Part shown: positions 8,175 to 18,034 of the stretch, in pieces
Layout of the letters: each line of letters begins with the position of its first letter
Numbering within the stretch: position 1 is the first letter of the stretch
DNA from: Streptomyces sp. NBC_01481
GTDB lineage: Bacteria; Actinomycetota; Actinomycetes; Streptomycetales; Streptomycetaceae
Direction of reading: 5' to 3'
Length of the DNA stretch: 64,000 nt
Assembly: GCF_026339995.1 (NCBI RefSeq)
Contig: NZ_JAPEPT010000002.1
Location: 1,183,501 to 1,247,500, forward strand
The notes under the pieces: generated by a model
The model's database searches: none
The model's input: the letters and a program-made list of their open reading frames with translations, nothing else
What the model was told of the DNA's origin: nothing
Position numbers and translations under genes: made by a program

Positions 8175-9629
8175 ATGCCCCCCACGGCCACCGCCAAGGT
8201 CGACTCCGCGCTCCCGGCCCCGGTGCCCTCCGGGCCCCTCGGCGGCCTGGACCGCTTCTTCAAGATCTCCGAGCGCGGCTCCACGGTCCCCCGCGAGATC
8301 CGCGGCGGATTCGCCACGTTCTTCGCGATGGCCTACATCATCGTGCTGAACCCGATCATCCTCGGCAGCGCGAAGGACATGTACGGGCACCAGCTCGACG
8401 GCGGCCAGCTGGTCACCGCCACCGTGCTGACCGCGGCCTTCTCCACTCTCCTCATGGGCGTCATCGGCAATGTCCCGATCGCGCTCGCGGCCGGACTCGG
8501 CGTGAACACCGTCGTCGCCCTCCAGCTCGCGCCCCGGATGTCCTGGGCGGACGCGATGGGCATGGTCGTCCTCGCCGGTTTCGTCGTGATGCTGCTGGTG
8601 GCCACCGGTCTGCGCGAGCGCGTGATGAACGCCGTGCCGCGCAGTCTGCGCAAGGGCATCGCGATCGGCATCGGCCTGTTCATCATGCTGATCGGCCTGG
8701 TCGACTCGGGCTTCGTCTCCCGTATCCCGGACGTCGCCAAGACCACCGTCCCGCTCCAGCTGGGCACCGGCGGTCATCTGGACGGCTGGCCGGTCCTCGT
8801 CTTCGCCCTCGGCGCGCTGCTCACGCTCGCGCTGATCATCCGCAAGGTGCCGGGCGCGATCCTGATCTCCATCGTCGTGATGACGGTCGTCGCGATGGTC
8901 GTCAACGCGGTCGCCACGGTCCCGTCCTGGGGTCTGACCACGCCCACGTGGCCCGGAAATCCGGTCGCGTCCCCCGACTTCGGGCTCGTCGGCCAGGTCA
9001 GTCTCTTCGGCGGCTTCGAGAAGGTCGGCTTTCTGACGGGCGCGCTGTTCGTCTTCACCGTGCTGCTGTCCTGCTTCTTCGACGCGATGGGCACCATCCT
9101 CGGCGTCGGCGACGAGGCCAAGCTGATGGACAAGGACGGCAACCTCCCCGGCATCAACCGGGTCCTGATCGTCGACGGCATCGCGGTGGCGGCCGGTGGT
9201 GTGACCTCGTCGTCCGCCAACACCTGCTTCGTGGAGTCCACGGCAGGCGTCGGCGAGGGAGCCCGTACCGGACTCGCCTCGGTCGTCACGGGCGCGCTGT
9301 TCGGGGTGGCGCTGTTCCTCACGCCGCTCGCCACGATGGTCCCCTCCCAGGCGGCGACGCCCGCGCTGCTGGCGGTCGGCTTCCTCATCCTGGCGGGCTC
9401 GGTCCGCGACATCGACTGGAACGACTACACCGTCGCCGTCCCGGCCTTCCTGGCGATGGTGATGATGCCGTTCACGTACTCCATCACCAATGGCATCGGC
9501 ATCGGCTTCATCGCCTTCAGCGTGCTGAGGCTCGCCGCCGGGCGGGGTCGCGAGGTGCCCGTCGCGATGTACGTGGTGTCGGCGGTGTTCGTCTTCTACT
9601 ACGCGATGCCGGCGCTGGGTCTTACGTAA
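8175..9629 (+). CDS. NCS2-family purine/xanthine-type permease
   Basis: A 484-residue transporter with about 12-14 hydrophobic segments. AzgA-type NCS2 landmarks are visible: STVPREIRGGFATFFAMAYI at the N-terminus, GLGVNTVVALQ, SCFFDAMGTILGVGDEAKL and SSSANTCFVESTAGVGEGAR. These proton symporters import adenine, guanine or hypoxanthine. The ATG at 8175 is preceded by GACGAGGTC. A promoter-like TAAAAT (about 8141) lies in the 180-bp gap with the divergent DUF2530 gene. No purine riboswitch was recognised there. Confidence 0.88.
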   Translation: MPPTATAKVDSALPAPVPSGPLGGLDRFFKISERGSTVPREIRGGFATFFAMAYIIVLNPIILGSAKDMYGHQLDGGQLVTATVLTAAFSTLLMGVIGNVPIALAAGLGVNTVVALQLAPRMSWADAMGMVVLAGFVVMLLVATGLRERVMNAVPRSLRKGIAIGIGLFIMLIGLVDSGFVSRIPDVAKTTVPLQLGTGGHLDGWPVLVFALGALLTLALIIRKVPGAILISIVVMTVVAMVVNAVATVPSWGLTTPTWPGNPVASPDFGLVGQVSLFGGFEKVGFLTGALFVFTVLLSCFFDAMGTILGVGDEAKLMDKDGNLPGINRVLIVDGIAVAAGGVTSSSANTCFVESTAGVGEGARTGLASVVTGALFGVALFLTPLATMVPSQAATPALLAVGFLILAGSVRDIDWNDYTVAVPAFLAMVMMPFTYSITNGIGIGFIAFSVLRLAAGRGREVPVAMYVVSAVFVFYYAMPALGLT

Positions 9630-9663
9630 GCCTCTTCGCTCACGCCTCTTCGCTTACGCCGCT

Positions 9664-9846
9664 CTACGTGAGCCCGTAGAACTTCTCTGTCTCGTCGACG
9701 GCCGCCTTGAAGCGTTCGTCGAAGTCATCGCGGATGAGCGTCCGGACCACATAGTCCTGGACGCTCATTCCGCGTCTGGCGGCATGGTGCCTGAGCCGTT
9801 CGAGGAGCTCATCGTCTATGCGGAGGCTGAGCACAGTCGATTCCAT
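9664..9846 (-). CDS. Ribbon-helix-helix (CopG/Arc-type) small regulator
   Basis: A 60-residue protein: STVLSLRIDDELLERLRHHA gives the beta strand and first helix, and RGMSVQDYVVRTLIRDD the second helix of an RHH DNA-binding fold, followed by a short acidic tail. Such proteins act as antitoxins or autorepressors, but no toxin gene adjoins, so it is an orphan. The palindrome 56 bp upstream of its start is the likely operator. Confidence 0.75.
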   Translation of the reverse strand: MESTVLSLRIDDELLERLRHHAARRGMSVQDYVVRTLIRDDFDERFKAAVDETEKFYGLT

Positions 9847-9901
9847 GGCAGTCAGAGTCGCCGGACCGCCGCCGCAGCCGCGTCACTTTCCGGATCCGCC
9901 T

Positions 9902-9915
9902 CACTCATATGAGTG
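9902..9915. promoter_or_regulatory. Perfect 14-bp palindrome, candidate RHH operator
   Basis: CACTCATATGAGTG is self-complementary and sits in the divergent gap between the RHH gene and the MarR gene. Symmetric sites of this size suit a dimeric ribbon-helix-helix regulator. Binding is inferred. Confidence 0.45.
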
Positions 9916-9965
9916 GAGAATCCGGCGTGGCAGTAACCCCCACTGGTCTTTAGGCTGGGTAATGA

Positions 9966-9976
9966 GTTATGCTAAC
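9966..9976. promoter_or_regulatory. Short inverted repeat GTTA-N3-TAAC ahead of marR
   Basis: GTTATGCTAAC directly precedes the proposed ATG at 9981. It is a plausible autoregulatory half-site pair for the MarR protein and would mean that the ATG at 9969 is not the start. Weak by itself. Confidence 0.3.
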
Positions 9977-9980
9977 GAAC

Positions 9981-10424
9981 ATGCCTGACCTGTCCCATGG
10001 TGATGACATCGACGTCGCCGCCGTGAACTCCCTGCGCTCGGCCGTCATGCGGCTGGGCAGGCGCCTGAAGCATCAGCGCGTCGACGAATCGCTGAGCCCG
10101 ACCGAGATGTCGGTGCTCGGCACCCTCGCCCGTTGCGGCCACGCCACCCCCGGTGAGCTGGCCCGCAAGGAGCATGTCCAGCCACCGTCCATGACCCGGA
10201 TCGTGGCGCTGCTCGAGGCCAAGGGGCTCGTCCGGCTCGAGCCGCACCCCGATGACCGCCGGCAGAAGGTCGTCAGCCAGACCGAGCAGGCCGAAGCCAT
10301 GCTCGAAGAGAGCCGCCGCAGGCGGAACGCCTGGCTGGCCTCCCTCGCCGAGGGTCTGGACGAGGACGACTGGGCGAAGCTGCGTGCCGCCGCCCCCGTA
10401 CTGGAGAAGCTCGCGCACCTCTGA
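9981..10424 (+). CDS. MarR-family transcriptional regulator
   Basis: A winged-helix regulator of about 147 residues: SPTEMSVLGTLARCGHATPG, ELARKEHVQPPSMTRIVALL (recognition helix) and the wing RLEPHPDDRRQKVV. MarR proteins repress efflux or stress genes and release DNA on ligand or oxidant binding. The gene precedes an MFS exporter by 27 bp on the same strand, the usual regulator-pump pairing. An alternative ATG at 9969 would add four residues. Confidence 0.88.
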   Translation: MPDLSHGDDIDVAAVNSLRSAVMRLGRRLKHQRVDESLSPTEMSVLGTLARCGHATPGELARKEHVQPPSMTRIVALLEAKGLVRLEPHPDDRRQKVVSQTEQAEAMLEESRRRRNAWLASLAEGLDEDDWAKLRAAAPVLEKLAHL

Positions 10425-10451
10425 TCCGCACAGCCAAGGAGGCGAACACTT

Positions 10452-11768
10452 TTGAGTCCGGGACCCGGAGCACACTCCGCACCCGCACCCTCCCCTACAA
10501 CCATGTTCAGCTCGCTGAAGATCCGTAACTACCGGCTCTTCGCCACCGGGCAAGTCGTCTCCAACACCGGCACCTGGATGCAGCGCATCGCCCAGGACTG
10601 GCTGGTCCTCAGCCTGACCGGATCCGCGTCCGCCGTCGGCATCACCGTCGCGCTGCAGTTCCTGCCCATGCTCCTGTTCGGGTTGTACGGCGGAGTGCTC
10701 GCCGACCGGCTGCCGAAGCGGCAGCTGCTCGTCGCCACCCAGTCGGCGATGGCCCTGACCGGCCTGGCGCTCGCCGCACTCACGCTCAGCGGCCATGTCC
10801 AGGTCTGGCACGTCTACCTCACGGCCTTCCTTCTCGGCCTTGTCACGGTCGTCGACAATCCGGCACGCCAGTCCTTCGTCGCCGAGATGGTCGGCCCGGA
10901 GCAGCTGTCCAACGCGGTCAGCCTCAACTCCGCCAACTTCCAGTCCGCGCGGCTGGTCGGCCCGGCCGTCGCCGGTGTACTGATCACGGCCGTCGGGAGT
11001 GGTTACGCCTTCCTGCTGAACGGCCTGTCCTTCATCGCGCCCCTCGCCGGCCTGCTGCTGATGCGCACCGGCGAGCTCCACAAGATCGAGCGCGCGCCGC
11101 GCGGCAAGGGGCAGCTGCGGGAGGGACTGAAGTACGTCGCGGGGCGGCCCGAGCTGATCTGGCCGATCGTCCTCGTCGGCTTCATCGGCACCTTCGGCTT
11201 CAACTTCCCCATCTGGCTCTCGGCCTTCGTCAACAACGTCTACCACTCCGGTGCCAGTACGTACGGGCTGCTCAACACCCTGATGGCAGCCGGCTCCCTG
11301 GCGGGAGCCCTGCTCGCGGCCCGGCGCGGCACCTCGCGACTGCGGGTGCTGGTGGCCGCAGGGATGCTCTTCGGCGTCCTGGAGATCGTGACCGCGTTCG
11401 CGCCGCAGTTCTGGATCTTCGCGGTGCTGCTGGTGCCGATCGGGATGTTCGGCCTGACGGTCAATGTCACGGCCAACGCCAGCATCCAGATGGCGACGGA
11501 ACCGGCCATGCGGGGCCGGGTGATGAGCCTGTTCATGATGGTCTTCGTGGGCGGTACGCCGCTGGGCGCGCCCCTGGTCGGCTGGATCACCGACACGTAC
11601 GGACCGCGAATCGGCTTCGCGGCGGGCGGTGCGGTGGCGCTGGTGGCGGCGATCGGAGTCGGCGTGATGCTCGCCCGGGTGGGCGGGCTGCGCCTGAAAA
11701 TAGATCTGAGGCGGGGGCGGAGGCATGTGGAGTTCGTGCGGAGGGAGGAGTTGGCGACGGCGGCGTAG
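10452..11768 (+). CDS. MFS transporter, efflux type
   Basis: A 438-residue carrier with about 10-12 membrane spans. It reads MFSSLKIRNYRLFATGQVVS then TGTWMQRIAQDWLVLSLTGS, the N-terminus typical of EntS/MFS_3-type exporters, with the loop GGVLADRLPKRQLL (motif A-like). The TTG start is supported by AAGGAGG 8 nt upstream, a strong ribosome site, and no ATG lies as well placed. Likely co-transcribed with the MarR gene that should control it. The substrate is unknown. Confidence 0.87.
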   Translation: MSPGPGAHSAPAPSPTTMFSSLKIRNYRLFATGQVVSNTGTWMQRIAQDWLVLSLTGSASAVGITVALQFLPMLLFGLYGGVLADRLPKRQLLVATQSAMALTGLALAALTLSGHVQVWHVYLTAFLLGLVTVVDNPARQSFVAEMVGPEQLSNAVSLNSANFQSARLVGPAVAGVLITAVGSGYAFLLNGLSFIAPLAGLLLMRTGELHKIERAPRGKGQLREGLKYVAGRPELIWPIVLVGFIGTFGFNFPIWLSAFVNNVYHSGASTYGLLNTLMAAGSLAGALLAARRGTSRLRVLVAAGMLFGVLEIVTAFAPQFWIFAVLLVPIGMFGLTVNVTANASIQMATEPAMRGRVMSLFMMVFVGGTPLGAPLVGWITDTYGPRIGFAAGGAVALVAAIGVGVMLARVGGLRLKIDLRRGRRHVEFVRREELATAA

Positions 11769-11831
11769 GGCGTCGCCGGGTGGGGGTAGACCGGGTGCGG
11801 TGCGGGTGCGGTGCGGGTCGACCGGGCGCGG

Positions 11832-12052
11832 GTCGCCTGCGGCGGGCTTTGCCCCCACCCCGCCCTTTCCCGTAACCGGGGCTCCGCCCCGAACCCCGCG
11901 CCTCAAACGCCGGCGGGGGTGAAGGTGCGGCTGGGCCGCACTCTTCAGCCCGTCCGGCCTTTGAGGACATGCGGCCGAAGGTCGCATACGGGGTCTGGGG
12001 GCTTGCCCCCAGTTCGGGAAGGGGCGGGTGGGGGAACAGGGCCGCAGGCCAC
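11832..12052. repeat. Dispersed Streptomyces intergenic repeat, copy 1
   Basis: About 220 bp with terminal inverted arms: CCCACCCCGCCCTTTCCCG near the left end pairs with GGGAAGGGGCGGGTGGGG at the right. An inner pair is built on GCGCCTCAAACGCCGGCG and CCCGTCCGGCCTTTGAGG. A second copy at 23201-23397 has the same order of motifs. It fills the 11769-12075 gap and has no coding capacity. Probably a non-autonomous, structured repeat that also acts as a transcription stop. Confidence 0.75.
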
Positions 12053-12075
12053 CCCAACTGCGTCAGACTCGGATC

Positions 12076-12645
12076 ATGAGACTCTTCGCCGCCGTACTCC
12101 CGCCCACCCCCGCCGTCGACGAACTCGCCCTGGAAATCGACCGGTTGAGAACCCTCCCCGGCGCGGACGCCCTGCGCTGGACCGGTCGGCCCGGCTGGCA
12201 TTTCACCCTTGCCTTCATGGGGGAGGTCGACGACGCCCTGCTGCCCGAGCTGCACGAGCGGCTCGGGCGGGCCGCGCATCGGACCGTTGCCTTCCCGCTG
12301 CGGCTGCACCGCGGTGGGCGCTTCGGGCACCGGGCGCTGTGGGCGGGTGCGGCGGGCGGACTGGAGGAGATGCGGCTGCTCGCCGAGCGCGCGGACGCTG
12401 CCGCACGGCGGGCCGGGATCGGCATGGACGAGCACCGCCGCTACCAGGCCCATCTCACGATCGCCCGCAGCCGTGACGACGCGGATCTGCGCCCCTTCGT
12501 CGAGGAGCTGGAGGCCTTCGAGGGCACGCCCTGGGACGTCGGCGAGCTCGCGCTCGTACGCAGCAATCTGCCGGTGAGCGGGGTGCGCGGCGAGCAGCCG
12601 CGGTACGAGACGGTCGGTGCCTGGCCGCTCGGGCTGGCCGGTTAG
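12076..12645 (+). CDS. thpR: RNA 2',3'-cyclic 3'-phosphodiesterase (2H family)
   Basis: A 189-residue 2H phosphoesterase with the two catalytic H-x-T-x motifs: WHFTLAFMG near residue 41 and AHLTIARS near 131. The family (formerly 2'-5' RNA ligase, LigT/ThpR) hydrolyses 2',3'-cyclic phosphate ends of RNA. MRLFAAVLPP is the typical N-terminus, so the ATG at 12076 is used. Translation of the next micro-gene starts 9 bp after this stop. Confidence 0.9.
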   Translation: MRLFAAVLPPTPAVDELALEIDRLRTLPGADALRWTGRPGWHFTLAFMGEVDDALLPELHERLGRAAHRTVAFPLRLHRGGRFGHRALWAGAAGGLEEMRLLAERADAAARRAGIGMDEHRRYQAHLTIARSRDDADLRPFVEELEAFEGTPWDVGELALVRSNLPVSGVRGEQPRYETVGAWPLGLAG

Positions 12646-12654
12646 TCTCGAAGG

Positions 12655-12744
12655 GTGAACCCCAAGACCAGAAACCAGATCATGGCCGGCGTGCTTGTGC
12701 TGATGTTCGCGATCATCGCCGTGGCGGCCGTGGTCGGCCAGTAG
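12655..12744 (+). CDS. Single-span membrane micro-protein (29 aa)
   Basis: GTG start with GAAGG immediately upstream, encoding MNPKTRNQIMAGVLVLMFAI and then IAVAAVVGQ: a basic head and one hydrophobic helix. It lies 9 bp after thpR, so it is probably translated from the same message. Not recognised; the clean helix and tight spacing argue for a real small membrane protein. Confidence 0.55.
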   Translation: MNPKTRNQIMAGVLVLMFAIIAVAAVVGQ

Positions 12745-12791
12745 CCTGACCACCCCACGGCCGCGTCACTGCTGCCCTGCCCCGTCGACCC

Positions 12792-13781
12792 CTACCAGGC
12801 GAAGGCCTCCGGGGACGGCCCCGGACCGGGGAAGATCTCGTTCAGCCCGGACAGCACCTCGTCGCTCAGGTCCAGCTCCACGGCGCGCAGCGCTGAGGCC
12901 AGCTGGTCCGCGGTGCGCGGGCCGACGATGGGACCGGTGATTCCCGGCCGGGTGAGCAGCCAGGCCAGCGCGGCCTCGCCGGGCTCCAGCCCGTGCTTGT
13001 CGAGCAGGTCCTCGTACGCCTGGACCTGTGCCCGCACTTCGGTGTTCGTGAGCGCGTCGGCCGAGCGGCCCGAGGCCCGGCGCCTGCCCTCGTTCTCCTT
13101 CTTGATCACGCCGCCGAGCAGCCCGCCGTGCAGCGGCGACCAGGGGATGACCCCGAGTCCGTACTCCTGCGCGGCCGGGATGACCTCCATCTCGGCGCGG
13201 CGTTCGGCGAGGTTGTAGAGGCACTGCTCGCTGACGAGGCCGTACGAGCCGCGCTTCTGGGCGATCTCGTTAGTCTGGGCGATCTTCCAGCCGGGGAAGT
13301 TGGACGAGCCCGCATAGAGGATCTTGCCCTGGGCGATCAGGGTGTCGATGGCCTGCCAGATCTCCTCGACCGGGGTGCGACGGTCGATGTGGTGGAACTG
13401 GTAGAGGTCGATGTGGTCCGTACGCAGCCGCTTGAGGCTGGCGTCGACGGCCCGGCGGATGTTGAGCGCGGAGAGCCGGTCGTGGTTGGGCCAGGCGTCG
13501 CCGTCGGCGGCCATGTTCGCGTAGACCTTGGTGGCGAGGACCACCTTGTCGCGCCGGTCGCCGCCCTTGGCGAACCAGGAGCCGATGATCTCCTCGGTGC
13601 GGCCCTTGTTCTCGCCCCAGCCGTACACATTGGCGGTGTCGAAAAAGTTGATCCCCGCGCCGAGCGCGGCGTCCATGATGACGTGACTGTCGGCCTCGTC
13701 GGTCTGCGGCCCGAAGTTCATCGTCCCGAGGACGAGTCGGCTGACCTTGAGTCCGGTGCGTCCGAGCTGTGTGTACTTCAT
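12792..13781 (-). CDS. Aldo/keto reductase
   Basis: A 329-residue NAD(P)H-dependent TIM-barrel oxidoreductase. MKYTQLGRTGLKVSRLVLGT is the family N-terminus, FFDTANVYGWGENKG carries the catalytic Asp/Tyr, a Lys follows in VVLATKVY, and the His lies in LYQFHHID. The cofactor loop is near IVGPRTADQLASAL. It resembles the YajO/Tas-like group that reduces aldehydes and ketones; the substrate is unknown. The 3' end converges on the thpR micro-gene. Confidence 0.9.
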   Translation of the reverse strand: MKYTQLGRTGLKVSRLVLGTMNFGPQTDEADSHVIMDAALGAGINFFDTANVYGWGENKGRTEEIIGSWFAKGGDRRDKVVLATKVYANMAADGDAWPNHDRLSALNIRRAVDASLKRLRTDHIDLYQFHHIDRRTPVEEIWQAIDTLIAQGKILYAGSSNFPGWKIAQTNEIAQKRGSYGLVSEQCLYNLAERRAEMEVIPAAQEYGLGVIPWSPLHGGLLGGVIKKENEGRRRASGRSADALTNTEVRAQVQAYEDLLDKHGLEPGEAALAWLLTRPGITGPIVGPRTADQLASALRAVELDLSDEVLSGLNEIFPGPGPSPEAFAW

Positions 13782-13832
13782 GGTTCTTCAGCCAACGCCT
13801 TGGAGCGCGCTCCAGGCAAGTGCGCGAGGGGG

Positions 13833-14423
13833 TCAGTCGCGGGGGAACTCGTGGGTGGAGAGGGTGAGCCCGAGGGGGGTGTGGGTGAGGTCGACCGGCT
13901 GCCCGAAGGCGACTTTCGTCTCGGTCGTGTAGTCCCCGTCCTTGGGCTGGGTGTAGAGGAGACACTTACCGGTGTACGGGTCAACGATCAAGAAGACCGG
14001 GACTTCGGCGACGGCGTAGGCGATTTTCTTCGGGCCGTAGTCGTTGAGTGCTGTGCCCTTGGAAATCACCTCGGCGATGAACTCCACGTCCTCGAAGCGC
14101 CAGCGGCCTCGGCTGTCCTCCACCGCTCCCTCGCGGAGCTTGGCCACGTCAGGACAGAAGCCGTTCTCCGGGCCGGGAAAATCGATGCGCACGTCCGACA
14201 GCACCTCAACATCCATGCCGAACCTGTCTTCGAGCGCTCTGACGAGCCTACGGATGATCTGCCAATGGACGTTCCGCTGAGGCGACATGAAGACGCTTCC
14301 CCCGACGATCTCAACCTTGATTCCCTCGGGGACGGGCATCTGCTCAAGCCTCTCGAACCATTCGTCCAAGCGCTCGGCGTTGTCGTCGGCCATGTCGATC
14401 CTGCCGCTCTCTACGACGGTCAT
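13833..14423 (-). CDS. Uma2-family (PD-(D/E)XK-type) putative endonuclease
   Basis: A 196-residue Uma2/DUF820 protein: IKVEIVGGSVFMSP near the N-terminus, PDVAKLREGA (Asp of the core), EFIAEVISKGTALNDYGPKK (the E-x-S pair with K) and VPVFLIVDPYTGKCLLY. The fold is restriction-endonuclease-like and the role is undetermined. These genes are common in high copy in Streptomyces. The ATG at 14423 has GGGGAGGAG just upstream and is preferred to the internal ATG at 14393. Confidence 0.85.
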   Translation of the reverse strand: MTVVESGRIDMADDNAERLDEWFERLEQMPVPEGIKVEIVGGSVFMSPQRNVHWQIIRRLVRALEDRFGMDVEVLSDVRIDFPGPENGFCPDVAKLREGAVEDSRGRWRFEDVEFIAEVISKGTALNDYGPKKIAYAVAEVPVFLIVDPYTGKCLLYTQPKDGDYTTETKVAFGQPVDLTHTPLGLTLSTHEFPRD

Positions 14424-14515
14424 CGTGGCGCTCCTCCCCACTGCCGCGTGGTTGCATGCAGTCGCCTCGTACAACGATACGCACGGTGACAACGTCACAC
14501 CGTGGCGAGGACTCG

Positions 14516-14983
14516 TCACGCGCCGCCGAACCACCCCGCCGCGTCCAGCCGGAACGCATCCGCCGGGACGACCGTCCGCAGCGTCTCCTCGATCTCGCGC
14601 ACGCGCCCCGCGCCGACCGCGCCCGCCCACTCCGCCCGCAGTTCGTCGAAGATCGCCGCCGAGCGGGTCAGCGCGTCGATGCCGTGCGCGGTGAGGCGGA
14701 CGAGCTTGCGGCGGGCGTCGGACGGGTCGTCCGTGCGCTCCGCGTAGCCGAGGGTGACGAGGCGGTCGACCGTCTTGCCCGCGGCCTGTTTGGAGACCCC
14801 GAGCCGCCGCCCGACCTCGCTGGCGGTCGCGCCGCCCGCGCCGATCGCCTGCATCGCGAAGCCGTACGCGGGCCGGACATCCGGGTGGCCCTGCTGGGCC
14901 AGTTCGGCGTGGAGGCGGTCGATGAGGGAGCGGAACCCGGCGAACAGGAGCAGGGGCAGCTCGTAACCAGGCGTGTCGCCAAG
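14516..14983 (-). CDS. MarR-family regulator with no canonical start codon
   Basis: The reading frame encodes a full MarR wing-helix protein: YELPLLLFAGFRSLI, then ASEVGRRLGVSKQAAGKTVD, the wing DDPSDARRKLVRLT, and a C-terminus ending AAGWFGGA. It is a close relative of the regulator at 37281-37760. Alignment with that protein puts the start near 14978. Between the in-frame stop at 15017-15019 and the internal Met at 14854 there is no ATG, GTG or TTG, and starting at 14854 would delete ~35 needed residues. Either a rare start is used or a small frameshift has damaged the N-terminus. The 5' end given is an estimate. Confidence 0.65.
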   Translation of the reverse strand, partial: LGDTPGYELPLLLFAGFRSLIDRLHAELAQQGHPDVRPAYGFAMQAIGAGGATASEVGRRLGVSKQAAGKTVDRLVTLGYAERTDDPSDARRKLVRLTAHGIDALTRSAAIFDELRAEWAGAVGAGRVREIEETLRTVVPADAFRLDAAGWFGGA

Positions 14984-14997
14984 ACCGTTGCGCGATT

Positions 14998-16994
<1,997 letters not shown>

Positions 16995-17093
16995 CCCTGC
17001 ATCTCCCGGCCCGGAGCCGACCGGCTCACGGCGAACCGGGCAGCTTCGTGGGCACGACTGGGCGCACTCGTCGATCACCCCGCGGCAACGAGA

Positions 17094-17134
17094 AGACCCC
17101 CGCCTCCCTGCGTTTCCGCAGGAGGCGGGGGTCT
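17094..17134 (+). terminator. Strong hairpin terminator
   Basis: AGACCCCCGCCTCC(C)TGCG pairs with CGCAGGAGGCGGGGGTCT around TTTC, about 18 bp of stem with a single bulge, ~100 bp after the collagen-like gene. The rest of the 16995-17380 gap holds only the upstream region of the next gene. Confidence 0.8.
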
Positions 17135-17380
17135 CACATCGCGTGGCGGCGAGCCCTTTCTGTAAGGGCAGTTGACGGGTACGGGTGCCAGATCGGCTCC
17201 GCGAATGTGAAGGCCGGAATTGGCCGGTGCGCGGCGAAGCTTGCGGAATCTGCCTTGCCATTTTGAGGTGTCCATGCCGCAATGACAGTGTCGCTGACTG
17301 CCCGTCAGGAGCTGGGCCGCGGATCGGACGTGGTGGCCGGTGACGCCAACCCGTAACCCCCACACGAAGGCGGGACCCCC

Positions 17381-17845
17381 ATGAAGTACGGCACATTCAC
17401 AACAGGCGCGTTACTGGGCGGAGCTGTCGCCGCAGGCGTGCTCGTCATGGCACCCATCGCCACCGCTGTGACGCCGGAGACAGCCACCATCTCCTTCGAC
17501 TGCGGTTCCTACGGCTCCGGCACGGCAACGCTCACGGCCACCCAGGACGGCACGGCCACGACCATCAGCGTGTCGACTTCGGCCATCAAGTCGCCCATCG
17601 CCATCTCGGAGAACTCGGTCAAGTCGACCCTCGACCTCACCAAGAACGGCTCCGGCACGGCGACGTTCACCGGCAGCTCCAACCCGGCCATCCCGGCCGG
17701 GGGCGACGTGTCGACGGGCCCGCTGACCGGGACGGTCGCCGCGGGCGACAGCCTGGAGGGAAAGTCGCTAACGGTCGTGGTCTTCGGCATCACGGTGACG
17801 TGCAACGCCACGTCCGCGCAGACCCCAGGCCCGTTCGTGTTCTGA
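17381..17845 (+). CDS. Small secreted protein, unknown
   Basis: A 154-residue exported protein. The signal peptide MKYGTFTTGALLGGAVAAGV is followed by a cut near TAVTPE. The mature part is Ser/Thr/Gly-rich, with beta-strand alternation and two Cys (SFDCGSYG and VTCNATSA) that could form one disulphide. Not recognised. The ATG follows GAAGGCGGGACCCCC. It may be a cell-surface or spore-coat-associated protein, but nothing in the sequence proves this. Confidence 0.75.
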   Translation: MKYGTFTTGALLGGAVAAGVLVMAPIATAVTPETATISFDCGSYGSGTATLTATQDGTATTISVSTSAIKSPIAISENSVKSTLDLTKNGSGTATFTGSSNPAIPAGGDVSTGPLTGTVAAGDSLEGKSLTVVVFGITVTCNATSAQTPGPFVF

Positions 17846-17851
17846 GGGCCG

Positions 17852-18034
17852 TCAGGCAGTACGCCTGACTGTCTCGATGAGGGCGGTCCAGGCGGCGGGG
17901 GAGAGGGCGAGGGCAGGGCGGGTCGTGTCCTTGGAGTCGCGGACGTGGATGGCGCGGGTACCGTTCGCGACCTCGACGCACTCGCCCTCTTCGCTGCTGT
18001 AGCTGCTCTTGAACCACTCCAGGTCCGTGCTCAT
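17852..18034 (-). CDS. DUF397 protein
   Basis: A 60-residue DUF397 domain: LEWFKSSYSSEEGECVEVA, then HVRDSKDTTRPALALSPAAW. DUF397 genes accompany XRE-DUF5753 regulators in Streptomyces (WhiJ-like systems), where the small protein is thought to modulate its regulator. The ATG overlaps the stop of the upstream regulator by 4 bp (ATGA), so translation is coupled. Confidence 0.9.
   Translation of the reverse strand: MSTDLEWFKSSYSSEEGECVEVANGTRAIHVRDSKDTTRPALALSPAAWTALIETVRRTA

Noticed and set aside
8156..9679. 507-residue frame overlapping the NCS2 permease
   Set aside because: Arg/Gly/His-rich frame-shifted shadow of the permease.
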